A DNA stretch of 64,000 nucleotides from Gonatopus flavifemur (GCA_018340375.1 JAFFJZ010000006.1:12976001-13040000), one strand, 5' to 3'. Shown: positions 45,431 to 59,800, numbered from the stretch's first letter. Numbers and translations are program-made. The notes: generated by a model not told the origin, from the letters alone.

Positions 45431-46328
45431 ATAAATGAATTGGGTCTCGGAGGAAGGATTCAGAAGAATTGAATTTTGAAGAATCGTAGATTAAATTTAC
45501 AGAGAAGTGGATTCCGAAAAATGTCTGGTCTCAGATTCCAGACATACCTGAATTCTGGTTCCAAAATCTTGACTGAGGGATTTAAAACGATTCGGAAATT
45601 TTTTGAGTAGCCCAGAAGAATTCCCGGAGAATTCTAGGAACCTGGTACGAATGATTTAGAAAAATCTCGAAAAAGCTTGGAATTTTGAAGGATCTTGATA
45701 GATCTAGAGAGATTTAGAAAAATTCAGAAGGGTTCCACGAGGCTCTGCCAGATTTGGAAAAAGTTTTGATACGTAAATGAATGAAATTTTTAGAAATTCG
45801 GACGAATTTATTTGGAAATTTAGAGGGGTTCTGAGAGATTCAGACAAAACTCTGGAATCTGAATTAATAAAAATTATCAGGAATTAAAAGATATTCAGAA
45901 GGATTTGGAAAAATCCAGAGGGACTTTTAAATCTCGATTAGAAAAATTCCGAAAGATTTAAAGCGATTCAGAGGAAATTTAAGAAATTCGTAATGCATCG
46001 CTACCTCAAAAGCCTTTAATTTTGTATGAATCACTGAGAAATACTGAAATATCAGAGAATTTTTGGAAGCTCAATTTGGATGATTCTGAGGATTTTGGAA
46101 GAGTTCAGTAGGGGTCAAACAAATTCAGAGAAACCTTGAAAATCTGAATAAATGAAATTTCGAAGGATTCAGATAGATGAGAGGAATTCAGAAAAAATTC
46201 GGAGAAAGTTTCGAAATCTGAACAAATGAAACTCTGAGAGATTCGGATAGATTTAGAGAAATTCGGAAAAATTGAGACAAATTTAGAAGAATTCAGGAAG
46301 AAGTAAACTGAGAAAATTTTCTAGTCCA

Positions 46329-47630
46329 CACTGAGAACCCGATTTCTTAGATTTAAAAAAGATTTCTATGCCTTCATTCTGATAAATCTTGTTTTCAACC
46401 CATTAACGCCCAAGCGCCTCGATTTTGTGTCAACTTTTCGACGCGATTATTTGTAATGTTATCGTCTTTGAAAAAATTCAGTTTTCACATATTTTGGCGT
46501 GAAATTTTATGCTCTTTCAGGATCCGTGGTCAAAATTATGATTAGACTAAAAAGATATGGCCGATTTAAACTCGAAAAACGTGAAAATTGAAAAAAAAAA
46601 ATGTTCTTGATTTTTTTTCATAATGTTATCGCCGATAATTCGTGCTCTAATTATGGACAAAGGTGGACAAAATACTTCGGGTTTGAGATTAGATTTTTGT
46701 TATCGAAGTGAAATCGCTTTTTTTCACAAAATGGCGGCAATAACGTAAAAATTTCATGAAAAACATTACTTATTGTTTTTCTCGAAAACCATGGACTCAA
46801 TCAAAAAATTCAAAAGAACAAAAATGTCTTATAATTAGTCAAGGAATACTCAAAAATTTTTTAAAATATTTTTGACACGTTTTCGAAAAATGAGATTTTC
46901 CGAATTTTCAAAAAATCTTAAATTGTCTCAAAAAATTCTAAAAAAATTTGTGACCGTTCCTTGACTGATTCTAAGACACTTTTGTTCCTATAAACTTTTC
47001 GATAAAATCTAGTTTTTGAGAAAAAAAATAAGTAATGTTTTTCATGAAATTTTTACGTTATTGCCGCCATTTTGTAAAAAAAAAGCGATTTCACTTTAAT
47101 AACAAAAATCTCCTCTTGCACCTGAAGCATTTTGTCCACCTTTGTCTATAATTGAAGCACAAATTATTGGCGATAACATTATGAAAAAAAATCAAGAAAA
47201 TTTTTTTTTCTCCAATTTCCACGTTTTTTGAGTTTAAATCGGCCATATATTTTTTCCTAGAGGTCTAATCATAATTTTGACCACGGATCCTGAAAGAGCA
47301 TAAAATTTCACGCCAAAATATGTGAAAACTGGATTTTTTCAAAGACGATAACATTACAAATAATCGCGTCGAAAAGTTAACACAAAATCGAGGCACTTGG
47401 GCGTTAATGGGTTAAAGAAAAAAAATAAAAATAGTTAATTCCTGAGGAAAATTTTTCTGTGGATTGAAATTATGTTCTTCGAATTCAAGAAGAAATATAT
47501 TTCTGTTTCAATTAAAAAATTTGTTGTTCCAATCTGATGAACTGAATTATTTTCTATTGGAAAAACATATTTATTAGAATGAGGGCAAAGAAAAATTCCT
47601 TTCAATCTAAAAAAAATTGGGTTCTCAGTG
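46329..47630. mobile_element. MITE with CACTGAGAACCC ends holding a 1-kb hairpin
   Basis: The left CACTGAGAACCCGATTTC is inverted as AATTGGGTTCTCAGTG, followed by TA. Further inward the pairs are 'tagatttaaaaaagat' with 'ttcaatctaaaaaaa' and 'gccttcattctgataaat' with 'atttattagaatgagggc'. The hairpin 46397-47413 is inserted inside the left arm's boundary, so this MITE is the older. Confidence 0.68.
46397..47413. mobile_element. 1,017-bp foldback hairpin, AACCCATTAACGCCCAAG ends
   Basis: The left end AACCCATTAACGCCCAAGCG is inverted at the right end, ACTTGGGCGTTAATGGGTT. The arms of about 450 bp pair nearly throughout, including 'cgattatttgtaatgttatc', 'gcataaaatttcacgcc' and 'aaaatggcggcaataacgt' in opposite orientation. 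There is almost no loop, since the centre lies near 46890-46925. No coding frame. Superfamily unknown; the TTAA within the end is noted but no duplication could be confirmed. Confidence 0.85.
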
Positions 47631-50600
47631 TAAGATTTCAGAGGCATTCAGATTCAAACTCGATTTATTACACGTTTTAGGATCGAAACTTAATCTCCAA
47701 ATCAATTAAATACGACTCAAACAAAATGAACTTGACAATAAATTTAATAATAACCCAGAAATAGAAAGAATGATTGAAATTTTCCTACACCAACCGGAAA
47801 ATTTCAATTCTTAGGTGGGATATCAATTTCTCATAAATTTGAATGAAAATTTCAAACTTTATGGAACTTTGACCACTACTTAACAGTAAACTTTTGGAAA
47901 AGTCCAGAAAATTCCAAAATCATTTCCCACAAATTTACAGCAACCTTCCCATCGAAATTTTTTACAGTAAACATCAAGTGCTCCAAGAATACAAAGAAGC
48001 TAAAGGAGATAAACTAGGGAAAAAGAAAAGAGATATTTTTTCACGAGGTTGTCAATAAATGAATAAAGAATCACAATCTTAAATTAAACTTCCAAATATA
48101 AAAGATTAAATATTTTCATCCCTCACAGCAGTTTGATGAATCTTACCCCATTCGTCAGTCTGTACAGTTTCACCACTGATATCACCAACTTCCAAGTATA
48201 AATCGACAAACTACCTTACGATTGGTGTAAACTTTTGAGAACTTGGAAGAATTACGAGCACTCTGATACGAAGCGTAAGAACTGATAGAAGAGAATCGCC
48301 TTTTAAGTATCCTAGGTGGCGTAAAAATACCACTTTATCTCAAGATTTATACTCGTCAAGAACTCTCTTATTATCGAATGAAGTATTTAATAACAGAGAT
48401 ATTCATTTCCAGCTCAATTTTTCACCCTTTCAAATCCCTGTACTAATCATTCATAATCTCGGAGAAGATTTAAGCGATCAATCGTAACTACTGCTGGAAA
48501 AAAGCTCTATTTCAGAAGCTAACTCAATAAAATTCTGTTCCAGGTATGAAACAGCCATGATTCGAAGATACAAACAGGAACTATGTACAACCTGAATCCT
48601 TTTCATTACACTTCTTACCACGATGGATGGGTTTCGGTTCTCTAGAGAACTACACCATTCTAAGAGACCTTTAGACACGAGCTCAACGAAGGCGGAGCTC
48701 CACAAAGGGACAGCAATCCTCACGGTCGTGAATGTTGGTTGAAACCAAATTGATCATAATCACAATGACGACATCACCCTTTAACACAACGGGTCTGGAG
48801 AATATTACGATGTGGCAGCAAAGGACGAACCATCTCATTCGCATATTCGAAATGAAATGCAGTTCCGACTTGGATAACAGCGCCGTTCAAAGTGAAAATT
48901 GTTGGATATAAACTAGTTTTGTATTTGAATGGGTGGACGGATATTACGAAGCAGTATCCCAAACAAGGGAATTAAAGGGAGGATTCAGTAGTAATAATGA
49001 AATGGACGGCGATATATCCACTTTTTATAGCTCATTCCTGTAGAAGCTTAAACAATTCAATCGTATATTATCATTTTTCATTAGATGAGATTTTCGAATA
49101 AAATACCTACCTACTACTTTACTTATATTTACATGAATTTAACATTCAACCGAGATATTTTTATCGAGTGTTTTGCTTTTCTATCTGTTCCATCTATTTC
49201 TAATTCCTCCTCGTATTTCATTCCTAGGCTGATTCTCTTAATGTTCCAGCGAGATAATGGGAAGGGATTTCTCGTAATCATCTGATTTTACAAACACCCC
49301 CATTTGCATTTATACATCAGCACATATAAACGAGAATCATTTAAACGCACTCTGTCCCTTCGATGATTAGATCTCGATCCTACCACTCTCTTTCCTTTTC
49401 ACACCCTTTCTCTTCAATTCGAATGAGTGATAAAGAAGTGAAAACTCGTATTAACGACACGTTGTAACTCATAAAACCGCCCTCCAGGAGTTCCTTGTTT
49501 TCTGCCACACAGTTTTCCATTTGGTCTCCGTTATTTAGATATCAACGTGTGCGAGCGATAATTTCTTTTTTTTCCTGCACGAAGGAACAAGGAAACAAAG
49601 CATTTCAACGTACCTTTTGATTTTCGCCTTACCGTATATCCGGTCGCCATAATCTTGCCGAAGGTAGTATTTACAAATAAAAAATCATCACGAGGCAATT
49701 AGAATTTTTGATAACATCGCCAGTCTTTCACCCTCTCGCGTACTTTTATGAGCCATACCACATTTACGAAACCGTACGCAAGGAACTCGAATGAATTATT
49801 GTCCAAGCTAACTGTGCCCGCATATACCAATAAAACCTGCAACGAAAAATGTGGGATGAGGGGTAGAAGGGGGAAGGGTTGGGGGTAGATGAAGATTATT
49901 GATCGCTTGTCGTGGAAAACCATAAACCTTGCAGTCGTTTGATATATAACCGTAAGAGTGGTTATTTGTATTTTCACAATGATATGAGGAATATATGTGT
50001 CCACATCACGATAATCTTGCGAGATTAAAGGAATGATATGTAACAAAGGATTTCAGCTTGAAACACGGTACATTTGCGACTGCGTTACGGGTTGAATAAA
50101 TCAAATGCAATCTTCTCGGAGATTACGGTGAATTAATCGTTTTTTCAATGAAGAAAATGTTGAATCGCGAAACCAAAATAAAAAAAAAAATAACTGCGTT
50201 GTTCTATATACCAACAATTCTAGTGGGAAACCACGGAAAGATTGAAATAATAATCATTCCCCCTCGTGACAATAGGGATTTCCTTATTTTTGTTCGCTTC
50301 GAGAAAAGCTGGTAAATCAGAAGAGATGGGCCACAATTCCTCACTTCACCCGGTATTATTGACATCAAATTGAACCACAAGTTTGAAAACGTGCCTCGAT
50401 ATGATTTCTTACCGTTTCAACTTATCCCTCGCACCCTTTGTGCGTTGTTAATGACAACAGCGTGATGTCTCAGCCCCTATCATAATTCGCAGCTTCTACT
50501 CTCCTCCTGTCTTCTCCTACGAGAAGAGGGTTATAACATAATGCGGGCGCCTTACCGCAGCCGTATTCGTGCCTAATACCGTCAAATATCAATGATGATA

Positions 50601-51999
50601 CATACATATATATATATGTACAGAGTGGAGGAATAAAAGAAAGGAAAAAAAAAGTGAAAGATCAGATTCGGACATCGTTTGAAAAACATCTTTGCGAAAC
50701 CCGAGGCGATCGTGACACCATCAAAGGAAATGCTTCGTCCTAATGACTGTCTAGGTTTCGTTTTCTACTACTCCTCTTGGAAAATATGAAAGTGTGAGTG
50801 CTCCTTGTACGTAAAATCATTCGCACAGTGAGAAAATGAACGAAACTGGCGTTCCCCCAATGTTGTTAACTGGAATCAATTCAAGAATACTTGAGAATCG
50901 TGACGAGCTGCTCTCTTGGCGACTGAATAAAACATATCGAGATGTACACTTCCTCCTCGAGGAATTCCTCGTTAGATAAAAAATAATGGCTATCATTTTT
51001 CGCTCTCTTGTTTTGACCTTTTTGACATTCATTATAAAATAGAATTATGTAAATCAAGTTACGAGAGTGCACGAATGAAAAGAAAAACATGTCAGTTGAG
51101 ATGTATCCACTCGAGAGTGTATACTTGATATTCATGTCAAGTTATTCCTCTTTTCTGTAACTAAAAGCAAAGTGGAATCTTGTTCTCTTCTCAAATTATT
51201 TTACCAAAGAGAATCTTCATGGAGCAACCGATAACTCCTCGTTCTCCATCCGTTATCCATTTCTTCATCATTTAGCTAGCATTCTAGCTCCCTTCCGATG
51301 CGCTTGAAACTGTACACACACGCGATTCCGTAAGCCGTTTCCAACATGAAGTTTCGAAATTCAAATGTCCCTAGAGAGGTCAAGAGGAGATACAGCTACT
51401 CTCGAGTCAATTCTCCTTTTTCAATTCATCTGACCCTCTCTCTCTTTTACTCTGCATTACTTATAAACTTCCGACGATATATCACGCGTGCTACGTGAGC
51501 GGGCCAAGAGCGGTCAGTTTCTGCATGGATATACGTATAGATATATCGGGCAGCCGAGTGGTCCGACGGTTAGGTTCTCTCTCCCTATAAAATACGTCCA
51601 AGCCATTAATTCCAAATAGAAGAAGGAAAAATATTCGGTTGTGTTCTCGGGCATTGAACGAGCAACGATGAGAATAGGTTGCTACTACGGTATAGACCTT
51701 AATATGAATATAAAAGCGATAATTCCATACCGCGTATATATTATTTATTATTGTACTTGTCGTTCCGGGTGTCACGGAGGAACATTTTCCTTGATAAATT
51801 CGTGCATGATGTACCGTATGAATTTATGTATACGAATATATCCATACACATGGTATCTCGATACGCAGATACTGGGTATACGTTCGCCAAGTACGTCGTC
51901 AAAGGGCTTCTCTCGTTTTTGCACGAGTCACTGCACTGTCGTTGACGTGTCGACATATCGCAAAAGGGATTAACACCTTGCCCGCTGTAACCGTCAATC
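47631..51999. other. Low-repeat non-coding stretch
   Basis: No gene is supported. Minus-strand frames at 48478-48723 and 48774-48962 lie close together and read fairly protein-like, but they are in different frames with no splice pair I can defend. A TA microsatellite lies at 50606-50620. Scattered pyrimidine tracts suggest intronic DNA. Confidence 0.4.
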
Positions 52000-53330
52000 G
52001 GTCCCTTTATTTCACATTTTACGCGAACGAATGGAAATGAACGCTTGAATCGTTCCGATTTCAATATCACGCGTCCTCGTATACCTGTCTCTCGTTTTAC
52101 CTTGTCCCTTTTGTCTACCGGAAATTCACAGCCCTACCCGCTTTATCAACGGTCAGTTACATCAAAGCCGATATGAAAACCGAGTGAATATCTATGTAAT
52201 ATCGAAAGTACAATTCCCATAGTATATGGAACAGGTATATAGAGAATATCACGCGTATTTATTGCCAGCTTTTCCCTGTAATCGTATTTATGGCCAGTCA
52301 TGGGCTGATTGGTCCTTCGATTCAGCACGCCCTTCGGGCACTCGGGTGTGATTTCGAAAATATTATTTGTCCGTTCGATTGTATTCTTTGCTCGTAAAAT
52401 TGAAAACAATTTGGTTGTTGTTATCGACGTTACACAATACATCGAACACATTCGATTTAGGTTCGGATTTGGCGAACGTATACGTATACACTCTATTTCG
52501 TTTGTCTCGTCAAGTGCAGGTTTTTCATCAAATAATTGTTTTTTGTGTTTTTGTTAACTCGTTTGAATCTTCCGAGTATCGCTGACTCGGATCTCGTAGA
52601 ATACTTCACATACGTCCATTGATTCGACTGGTCGGATTAAGAGAACCATAACCGTATCTCAGTATTCGTCGTGGATATAGTCGCTGTCAATTACCGATTT
52701 TCGTCGGCAGTCATTCCGAGGCCGGGTACGGCCATTCGCACCATTTTCTTGGCGCAATTACTGGAAAGGCCACAACGTTGGTGATTCGAGGCTTTCCCCG
52801 TCCTGTTCTATCGTAAGGAAGACTTTGGGTAGAGAAGAGCATAGCCATAGTAGTAATAGGAGCGGTGGTGGTAGTATATATCCAGCAGCCAAGGGGGCTG
52901 GAGATAACTAATCCCTGTTACCGTCGGCGTTACGTTTTACGTTGATTGCGTCAACCTTTCTCCCCTTTCATCCCTCTGTACTCTGGCACGATGTCGTTGG
53001 ACAGGTCGTCACACTTATCTCTCTCCCAGTAGAAGCGGCAGCAGCAACGGCAGCCACGGTGGGGTTGTAGTCGAGCAGGGTAGCTCTATGTTTCCAGCTT
53101 CGTTTATATCCGTATAGTTTGCAGTCGCAGAGCAACGGGGATTGTGTCAGCGTTGCTTCTACTTGTTAACAACATTGTTAATTCGACGATCGTAGCTTTT
53201 ACGCGCGATATTCTGATTAGACGCCATAGTCCTTTTCTTCTTCCCTCGCATTGGCTATCTATGTGTAGTAAGCGCTTCTTCCTTTCTCGCTCCTTCTTCA
53301 TTTCTCTTTCTCCTACGAATCTTCCTTGAT
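52000..53330. other. GC-richer, CG-containing block, possible promoter or 5' untranslated region
   Basis: Base composition shifts to higher G+C with many CG dinucleotides. 'gcagcagcaacggcagccac' near 53040 and a good acceptor-like CTCTCTCCCAG at about 53020-53030 are present. Frames are short and interrupted. This looks like unique control or untranslated sequence rather than transposon, but no start site or coding exon can be fixed. Confidence 0.35.
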
Positions 53331-56300
53331 TAGAACTGGCAAATCCAGCAGCCAGTCATCAACCGGTACGCTATTATGAACACGAATTTGCTGATGATGA
53401 TCAAAATATAACATCTCCTGTAAGAAACAAACTTGAAATTATTTCTATTTCGATTAACCTTTCCCGATTATATCTCTTATCGTGTGAATTCAATTAAATT
53501 CTGAAATTTTGTATGAAGGGTGGGATAATGGAATTAAAAAAACACAGAATCAATATTCAAAGGATATTTCCAGGATCGAATATTGTTGATTCAATTCCCT
53601 CACAAAAATCGTCAGTGAAGTTGAGTTTAGAGGAGGAATGAGGAATAAATCCACTATTAATCCATAAGATACAATTATTTATCGATGAATCTTTAAACGA
53701 TGATACTTTTTTCATCCACAACACCAAGGTATATAATTCTCCATCGTTTCATTATCCTAACCAGCTAAAGAGACCAACAAGTTCGAGTTCATCTACTCGT
53801 CGAGTGAAAACGATTCACTTTTATTACATCTCATATTAGTTTGAACTAGTTTGGAATTCTTCGCGTTTGTTACTTACCGTTCGAAACGACTATTGCCTGT
53901 TATCACCGTTCATAGTCATATTCCTGAGTCGGTTATTACGAAATCTGATTGTACATCGGAGGGAAATGGCTGAAATAATCAATTCCACTCGATTCAAATG
54001 TATTGGACTTTCAAAATGATTCTCAAGATTCGTTTGAATAGATTCAGATTCAAGATTAGAGAGCTGGAAAATGGAAATTAGAAAAATAATTCAATTTATT
54101 CAAACACATATTCGATCAATATTATATTAATATGATCATAATGTCTGTATAATTTCTATCCATGTTCCGTTGAGCTTACCTTGTATCACCTGGAGAATAA
54201 TCCCTTGGGAACCAATTACAGACTAATTTCTCTTCAATCACCGGACTATATATACAGCCCAATACTGTATATGTTTGATCTAATCGATATATCTGCAGCA
54301 CTAATTAACAGACTTCGCATTTCCAGTGAAACGCTATTCATCTTAATTTGAATAAATACGAAAAACATTCTCTTTCCGAGCATTTGCTGTGCATTTTCCA
54401 AGTACATTGAAAAATTTATTCAAACATTGTGGCGATTGATTTTCCGCAAATCCTTTTCACTTCAATAAAACAGGTCACCACTTCTGTTGCAGAAGTGGAA
54501 ATCTCATGCTCCTTTCTGTCCTTTTCTTCCTCTTTGATTGCACTTCCATTCCCTCGTGTTCCAATTAGCAACAAAATCCGGAACAAAAGGGTCAAGTATT
54601 CTGCTATCGATTTCGTTCAAATTCGCTCTCCGTAACCATTCATTCTGCGTGTTCTCGGTTCACGTATACGATACGTATTTTTTCATTCTGTTTGAAAAAA
54701 AAAACAAAAACAAGATATCAACAGCTGCAAATTGAGTGGAATATGCGATATTTTGAATAATTTTCATTGAAAAAGTAGCATCAACTAAGATAATTGGATT
54801 TTTCAAAATCTGATTACTTCATCGTTATAAAGAAAAAAAAGGATTGAAAATTCAACGAAGACCATCATCGATGCTGTTGAAAAGGTCCGATATATTTCAA
54901 CAGTTTCCCATCAGATCCTGTGAAAAAACAAAATAACAAGAGAAATTATTCTGATGAAATCATTGCCGCGAGATGAATTTCTACAAGAGAGTAATCTCGC
55001 GATCGATCTCAGTTTCACCCTATAGTGAAATCCAATTCCACCAACTCCTAAGTTTTTCGATAATACACAATGGATGAGCTGATATTTTGTAGAATATGCG
55101 AACTCGAACAATTAATCTGAATGTCACCAGCAGTTAATTTATACGGCTGTGCGATCATACATCACGCGCTATCTTCTTCGGATATCCCCCGGAGAAAGGT
55201 AAGATATCCATAAAGCATTTCCCGTCATGCAGCAACACGAGTTTATCAACCCTTCGCCGGCTGTTTCCTACCATTAGCACCCTGAGAGCATTGTTCATCT
55301 AGAGAGTTGATGGACACCGTGATTATTCGAGAAAGAAAAGAGGAAAGCAAGAAGCTGTATCCACAATGCGTTTTTTAATGACGATTATTCCCCTATGATG
55401 TAAAAAGCGCTGTAACTGCACGTTTCGAAGTTGCTGATAACTCAATTCAAGAGTCGTTGATTTGAACGGAATTCATCTCCATTCGATGTATTTTTCATTT
55501 CGTTTTGAAAAAATTCTTGAATCCATCAAGATGATTGTCTTATTAAGAAGAGAATATGAATTGTTAACTGTTCACCCGATTTATTTGATTGCAGAGAAAC
55601 AATGCAAAATCTCATGCAATTATCTAGCCTATCGAATCTTAATCAAGCTCTTATTAGTATTCAAGTTGACTCGATCACGCCTGCCGATTAAACTCATCCG
55701 CGTTAAAAGAACTAATTTATAAAATCACATAAACATCGATGTACCAACAAAGACATCACCCCTTGGTAAACCTCTCCATCACGGTACATTTTTCGTTTCA
55801 TCAATCGATTCCTAAATAGCACGCGCAAATTTCCATATATTTCCCATTTATCACCGTTCCTATTCTCATTTCCATTGAATCAATGCGCGATGAAGATAAT
55901 TTTTTAAATTCGCACTCGAATGATTACATCACCCAGTGTAAGCGACAGGCAATTCTCTCTGGAGTTTATCAATCCATCGAGGCATGTAAACAGCAATTAG
56001 AATGTACACCAGTGACAGGAACAGGCCGCCCTTCGGCTAAACGTGTGTGATGCCAAACGTATACATCATCCCGAGAACGCTCAGGAAACATCGGCTGATT
56101 CGTATAAAACTTCCATTGGATGATGGATGTTCGAACTATAGTCTATCAAACCAATGTACCACGTTGTCAATTGTGGATTTCTACATCGATGAAATTATTC
56201 CCAGCGCTTCATGATATTCTTCTATATTCGTCAATGTTTTGTTACATTCCCATCCTTGAGTTTCAAACCCCGCAAATCTGTAAACGAAGAATAAATGTTC

Positions 56301-56668
56301 TTTAGGGTGATACAATTCGATGAATTTCAATGATAATTTTCCTCAATGTTAAATTCGATTCCAATTATCGATCTCTCAATTTTCTGTACATTAAATACAA
56401 AATGCATATCATCGCTACAAGTGGAACAGATGCGTAATTTGCTAATGTTTGCATAATTTGTTAAATCAACATAATGCTATCATCGCGAGATTCATTTTAA
56501 ATTGCACTGGATCGATATTGATACACACTCTTCGACATTATTCAAATATCCCTTGTTAAAATACATCATAATATTGCAAGAAAATCCATCAGGTTTAATT
56601 TTAAAGTGCTATTTTTACTCTGTATATTAATCTGTTCGCACATGAATTACTGATTATTGAAAATAAGG
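53331..56668. other. AT-rich non-coding stretch
   Basis: No inverted-repeat elements of note, no RNA gene and no supported coding frame. Probably intronic or intergenic. Confidence 0.4.
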
Positions 56669-56845
56669 AATCTGAAGAATTCTCCACATGTAGACTATGA
56701 ATCTATAAAGGAAAAACGTAGGGAAGCCGATACACTGGTTAGTTTAGGTTACAAAAGAAATGCCGCAGGCATGTCCTGGCAGCGGTTCTGCCCCTTAAAT
56801 AAAATTGATGATACAGGAAGGGAAAAAACTGGTCCTACAACAACC
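56669..56845 (+). other. Possible internal exon with good donor site
   Basis: The frame reads KNSPHVDYESIKEKRREADT, then SLGYKRNAAGMSWQRFCPLN and KIDDTGREKTGPTTT, then a consensus donor ACC|GTAAGTAT at 56846. The composition is hydrophilic and protein-like. The acceptor is unclear (an AG before 56669 or the one at 56695-56696). No domain is recognised and no partner exon was identified. Confidence 0.25.
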
Positions 56846-59800
56846 GTAAGTATCACTACTACCTGGGGCGTAAGATGCCGCTGACAATGATCTTGTTGTA
56901 AACATTTCGTAACAACATAATTGTTTGTTCGGTGCGGGTTCAACTGTTGTGGGGTGTCTGTACGCGCACGCGTCATTCAATCGTTCTTCATATTCCGTAT
57001 CTTGAATTTATTCTATTGGTAAAAAAGTAGATCGCCGCAGGTCTTTTTAAATTGGCGACTTTTCGGTCAACAATCGACCCTTCCGGAAAGAAGAAGTTCG
57101 GTGTAGAGATAGTGTATACCAATCATGTTCTCGCTTGTGCTTCGTCCGCACGAATCTGAACAGTTCCATGAATGCCCTACAGCTATGTTATAATGGTCAC
57201 GGGAGCAAGCGTTGGAGAAAAGCCACTCTCTTCCATGTCCATGTGAAGTGTATGAAATACCAATATAACGATAGTACATATGTATACGCAAACGAGGAGG
57301 AAAAAAAAAACAATTCACGATGAACGTGATTTTTACTGAATTTTAGATTTTGAATTTAAACATTGAGATGAAGATTTTATCTCGCGTCGATAAGAGAGAT
57401 ATGAATGAATTCACTCACGTCCACGAATGATCCATCTTCACGATTCTGGAGCCAAAAAAATGACATTCGATATCCTGAGATTGATGAACCTCTTCTTTCT
57501 CTCTCTCAGCCTGTATATACATTTTTCCCTTTGTTCCTGATTCCATGCCGTACCGAATAATTCATCAATCATGCAAATTCATTATTATCTGATCAACAGA
57601 AACGTTTGGAAGATAATAAACAAAAGAGAAAAACACAAAGAGATACCAGGACAGCGTTTAACGTACTTGCTTTGAGGCTGAAGGGTTGAAAGTGGCAAAA
57701 GTGAAAATGAAGAATTTTCAGAATGATTAATTTCCACGTTGCGTTGATAATACTGACTGTCCTTCCTAATTCACTCGTCTCGATTCAACCCCTGAAACAC
57801 AATAGAATTGATTTAGAGTATCTAAAAGCCTTACCTTTAAAAAAACGCTTTTTTTCTAGAGCTTTCATTCATCTCGTATCTGGTTGCAAGATTGTTAATT
57901 GTTGAAAAATAATTCAATGACGAAATATTCTTCGAGAGGAATCTTTGCAAAGGTGACGGGATGTCACCTCTGACCATCGAGTGTTGGTAATATACACATC
58001 GTAGCATCCTTTAATCCCACAAAGCTTCAAGTTTTTTATATAAATCCGAGAGTATACGATGCGAAACCAAGCGCAACCGCACGCACCGTCGTGTCATCAT
58101 CGGTACTCAAGTTTTCCACATTTCCAAGAGGATATAAATCATTTTTGAATCACTAAAATCCCAGCCGCACATCATACTCGAGCAATAAAATGTTGAAACG
58201 AAGCTCGAGAAGGATCAAGGGTCAAAAGAAGAGACGAATTCCTCGAGGTATTACCAACAGAGGAATATGGTACAGGAACCGAAAGCCGACTTTTTTTTCC
58301 ACAAGACCAGAGCACTTGTGATTTTTCACGGTCCGAATTCTTTCGCGTGACGCGATCAAGTCTGGAAAGAATTTGCATTCAAATAGCGTCGCGAATTCGT
58401 ATACGTACGCGACGGACATTACGAATATACCTTTCCTCATCGTCGACGAAGATGTACGACGCGGTAGTACAATCACTTTTGCGGTTTGCTGCTCGTAATT
58501 GAATGTGGCGTAAATAAATAAATGATGTCGTCGAGGACAGAGCAGCGAAGCACGTGTTGTACTACACCGCTTTCAAAGGTCGAGACTTCGATTAAACTTC
58601 GTACCTCACAGTCAACGCCTGTATATCTGCCTTTCTTTCTCCCACAACGTTCCACGCCCTTTTTTTTACTCTCCCTTCCTCCGTATCGTCGCCTCTGAGA
58701 GTCGAGGTGTGTGAAGCACCGAAAAGGAACGTGTGACTACATCCGAATTTTTGTGGAGAATTAATTTAACGTCAACTTTCCTCTTCTGTTCTTCCATTAT
58801 CCATCCAGGGTAGCAGACCTTTTTGTTCCGACTACTACCACTACTGCTCCTACCAGTTTTACTTCGTTGTTATTGTTGTTGTATATTGGTCATCGTGTGC
58901 TTCAAACGGCTGATGAACTTCGCTTTGGACCTACGGTCGGACCGTCCTGTTCTTCGTTCAAAGAACTTATTTGACGGCTAATTATTCGACAAATGTTTTC
59001 TTTGTGGTGCACCGTACCACAATGTTTTGTGGTTTTGACACGATAGCGGCTAGCTACCAAGTTATGCGCGGTGAAGAACTTTGAGAACAGAACCGGACAG
59101 AATCGTGGGTCGGTATTTTGATGGAATTTTGTCGCATCGACTATCTTTATTATTAAAATTATTATTCCAACCTTGATTTCTAACAACAAAGCTCATTTCT
59201 ATCGATAAATGATATACATTGAATTGAATTATGAAAACAAAAAGAAAGGTATCAACTCTATTATCCTGTTATTCTATTTCTCACATGTTTTTTTCATGAA
59301 GGAACGTTTATGAAGAGTCACGAGATTTATCGAGTTTGGCATATTGACGTAAGATGAATGATGGACGTACCATTGGAAAATCAAATTTTCCCATCACGCG
59401 GAAAAGTTGACTGCCACGCGCGTTCGCACAAAGTACAAGGTACACCGAAATGATAGTCGGATTTAGAATCGGTGAAGGGAATGAGCGTTTGAATAGAGGG
59501 GGTCACCCTCTTCCCTAACAGACATGTGAATTAAATGCGTTTTACACTCTGTTCCTTCAGACTCCGTTTGACAGTGAAGATAAAGGGTCTCGCGAGAAAC
59601 CTCTCGACCCTCTAATGCCGTTCGCTGACTCGGCAAAGTACACGAGATGACCGAGACGCTAATGTTTTCTCGCGTTTTTGCGTCAAAATCCACACCAAGG
59701 GAAAGTGTAGCCCATTTTCCATCATGACCAGCCATCCTCTGCCATGACCGGAGGCCTGTTTTATCCTCTGGCAGGCACTTACAATAAGATCAAGAAAAAT

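Larger units (their letters stand above)
43330..46326. repeat. Degenerate GATTCAGAGAAATTCAGAA repeat field
   Basis: Three stretches (about 43335-43499, 44266-44450 and 45430-46326) are built from variants of GATTCAGA, AAATTCAGAA and GATTTAGAGA at roughly 10 to 15 base spacing, purine-rich on the plus strand. A foldback (43500-44265) interrupts a continuous stretch, and the unrelated 44455-45430 block interrupts another. This is a decayed tandem array without coding potential. Confidence 0.6.

Noticed and set aside
48478..48962. Two neighbouring minus-strand frames resembling protein
   Set aside because: They lie in different frames with no defensible intron between them, and neither resembles a known family.
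51550..51620. tRNA-like 'gccgagtggtccgacggttagg' box A
   Set aside because: There is no box B at a usable distance and no cloverleaf pairing, so it is taken as chance.
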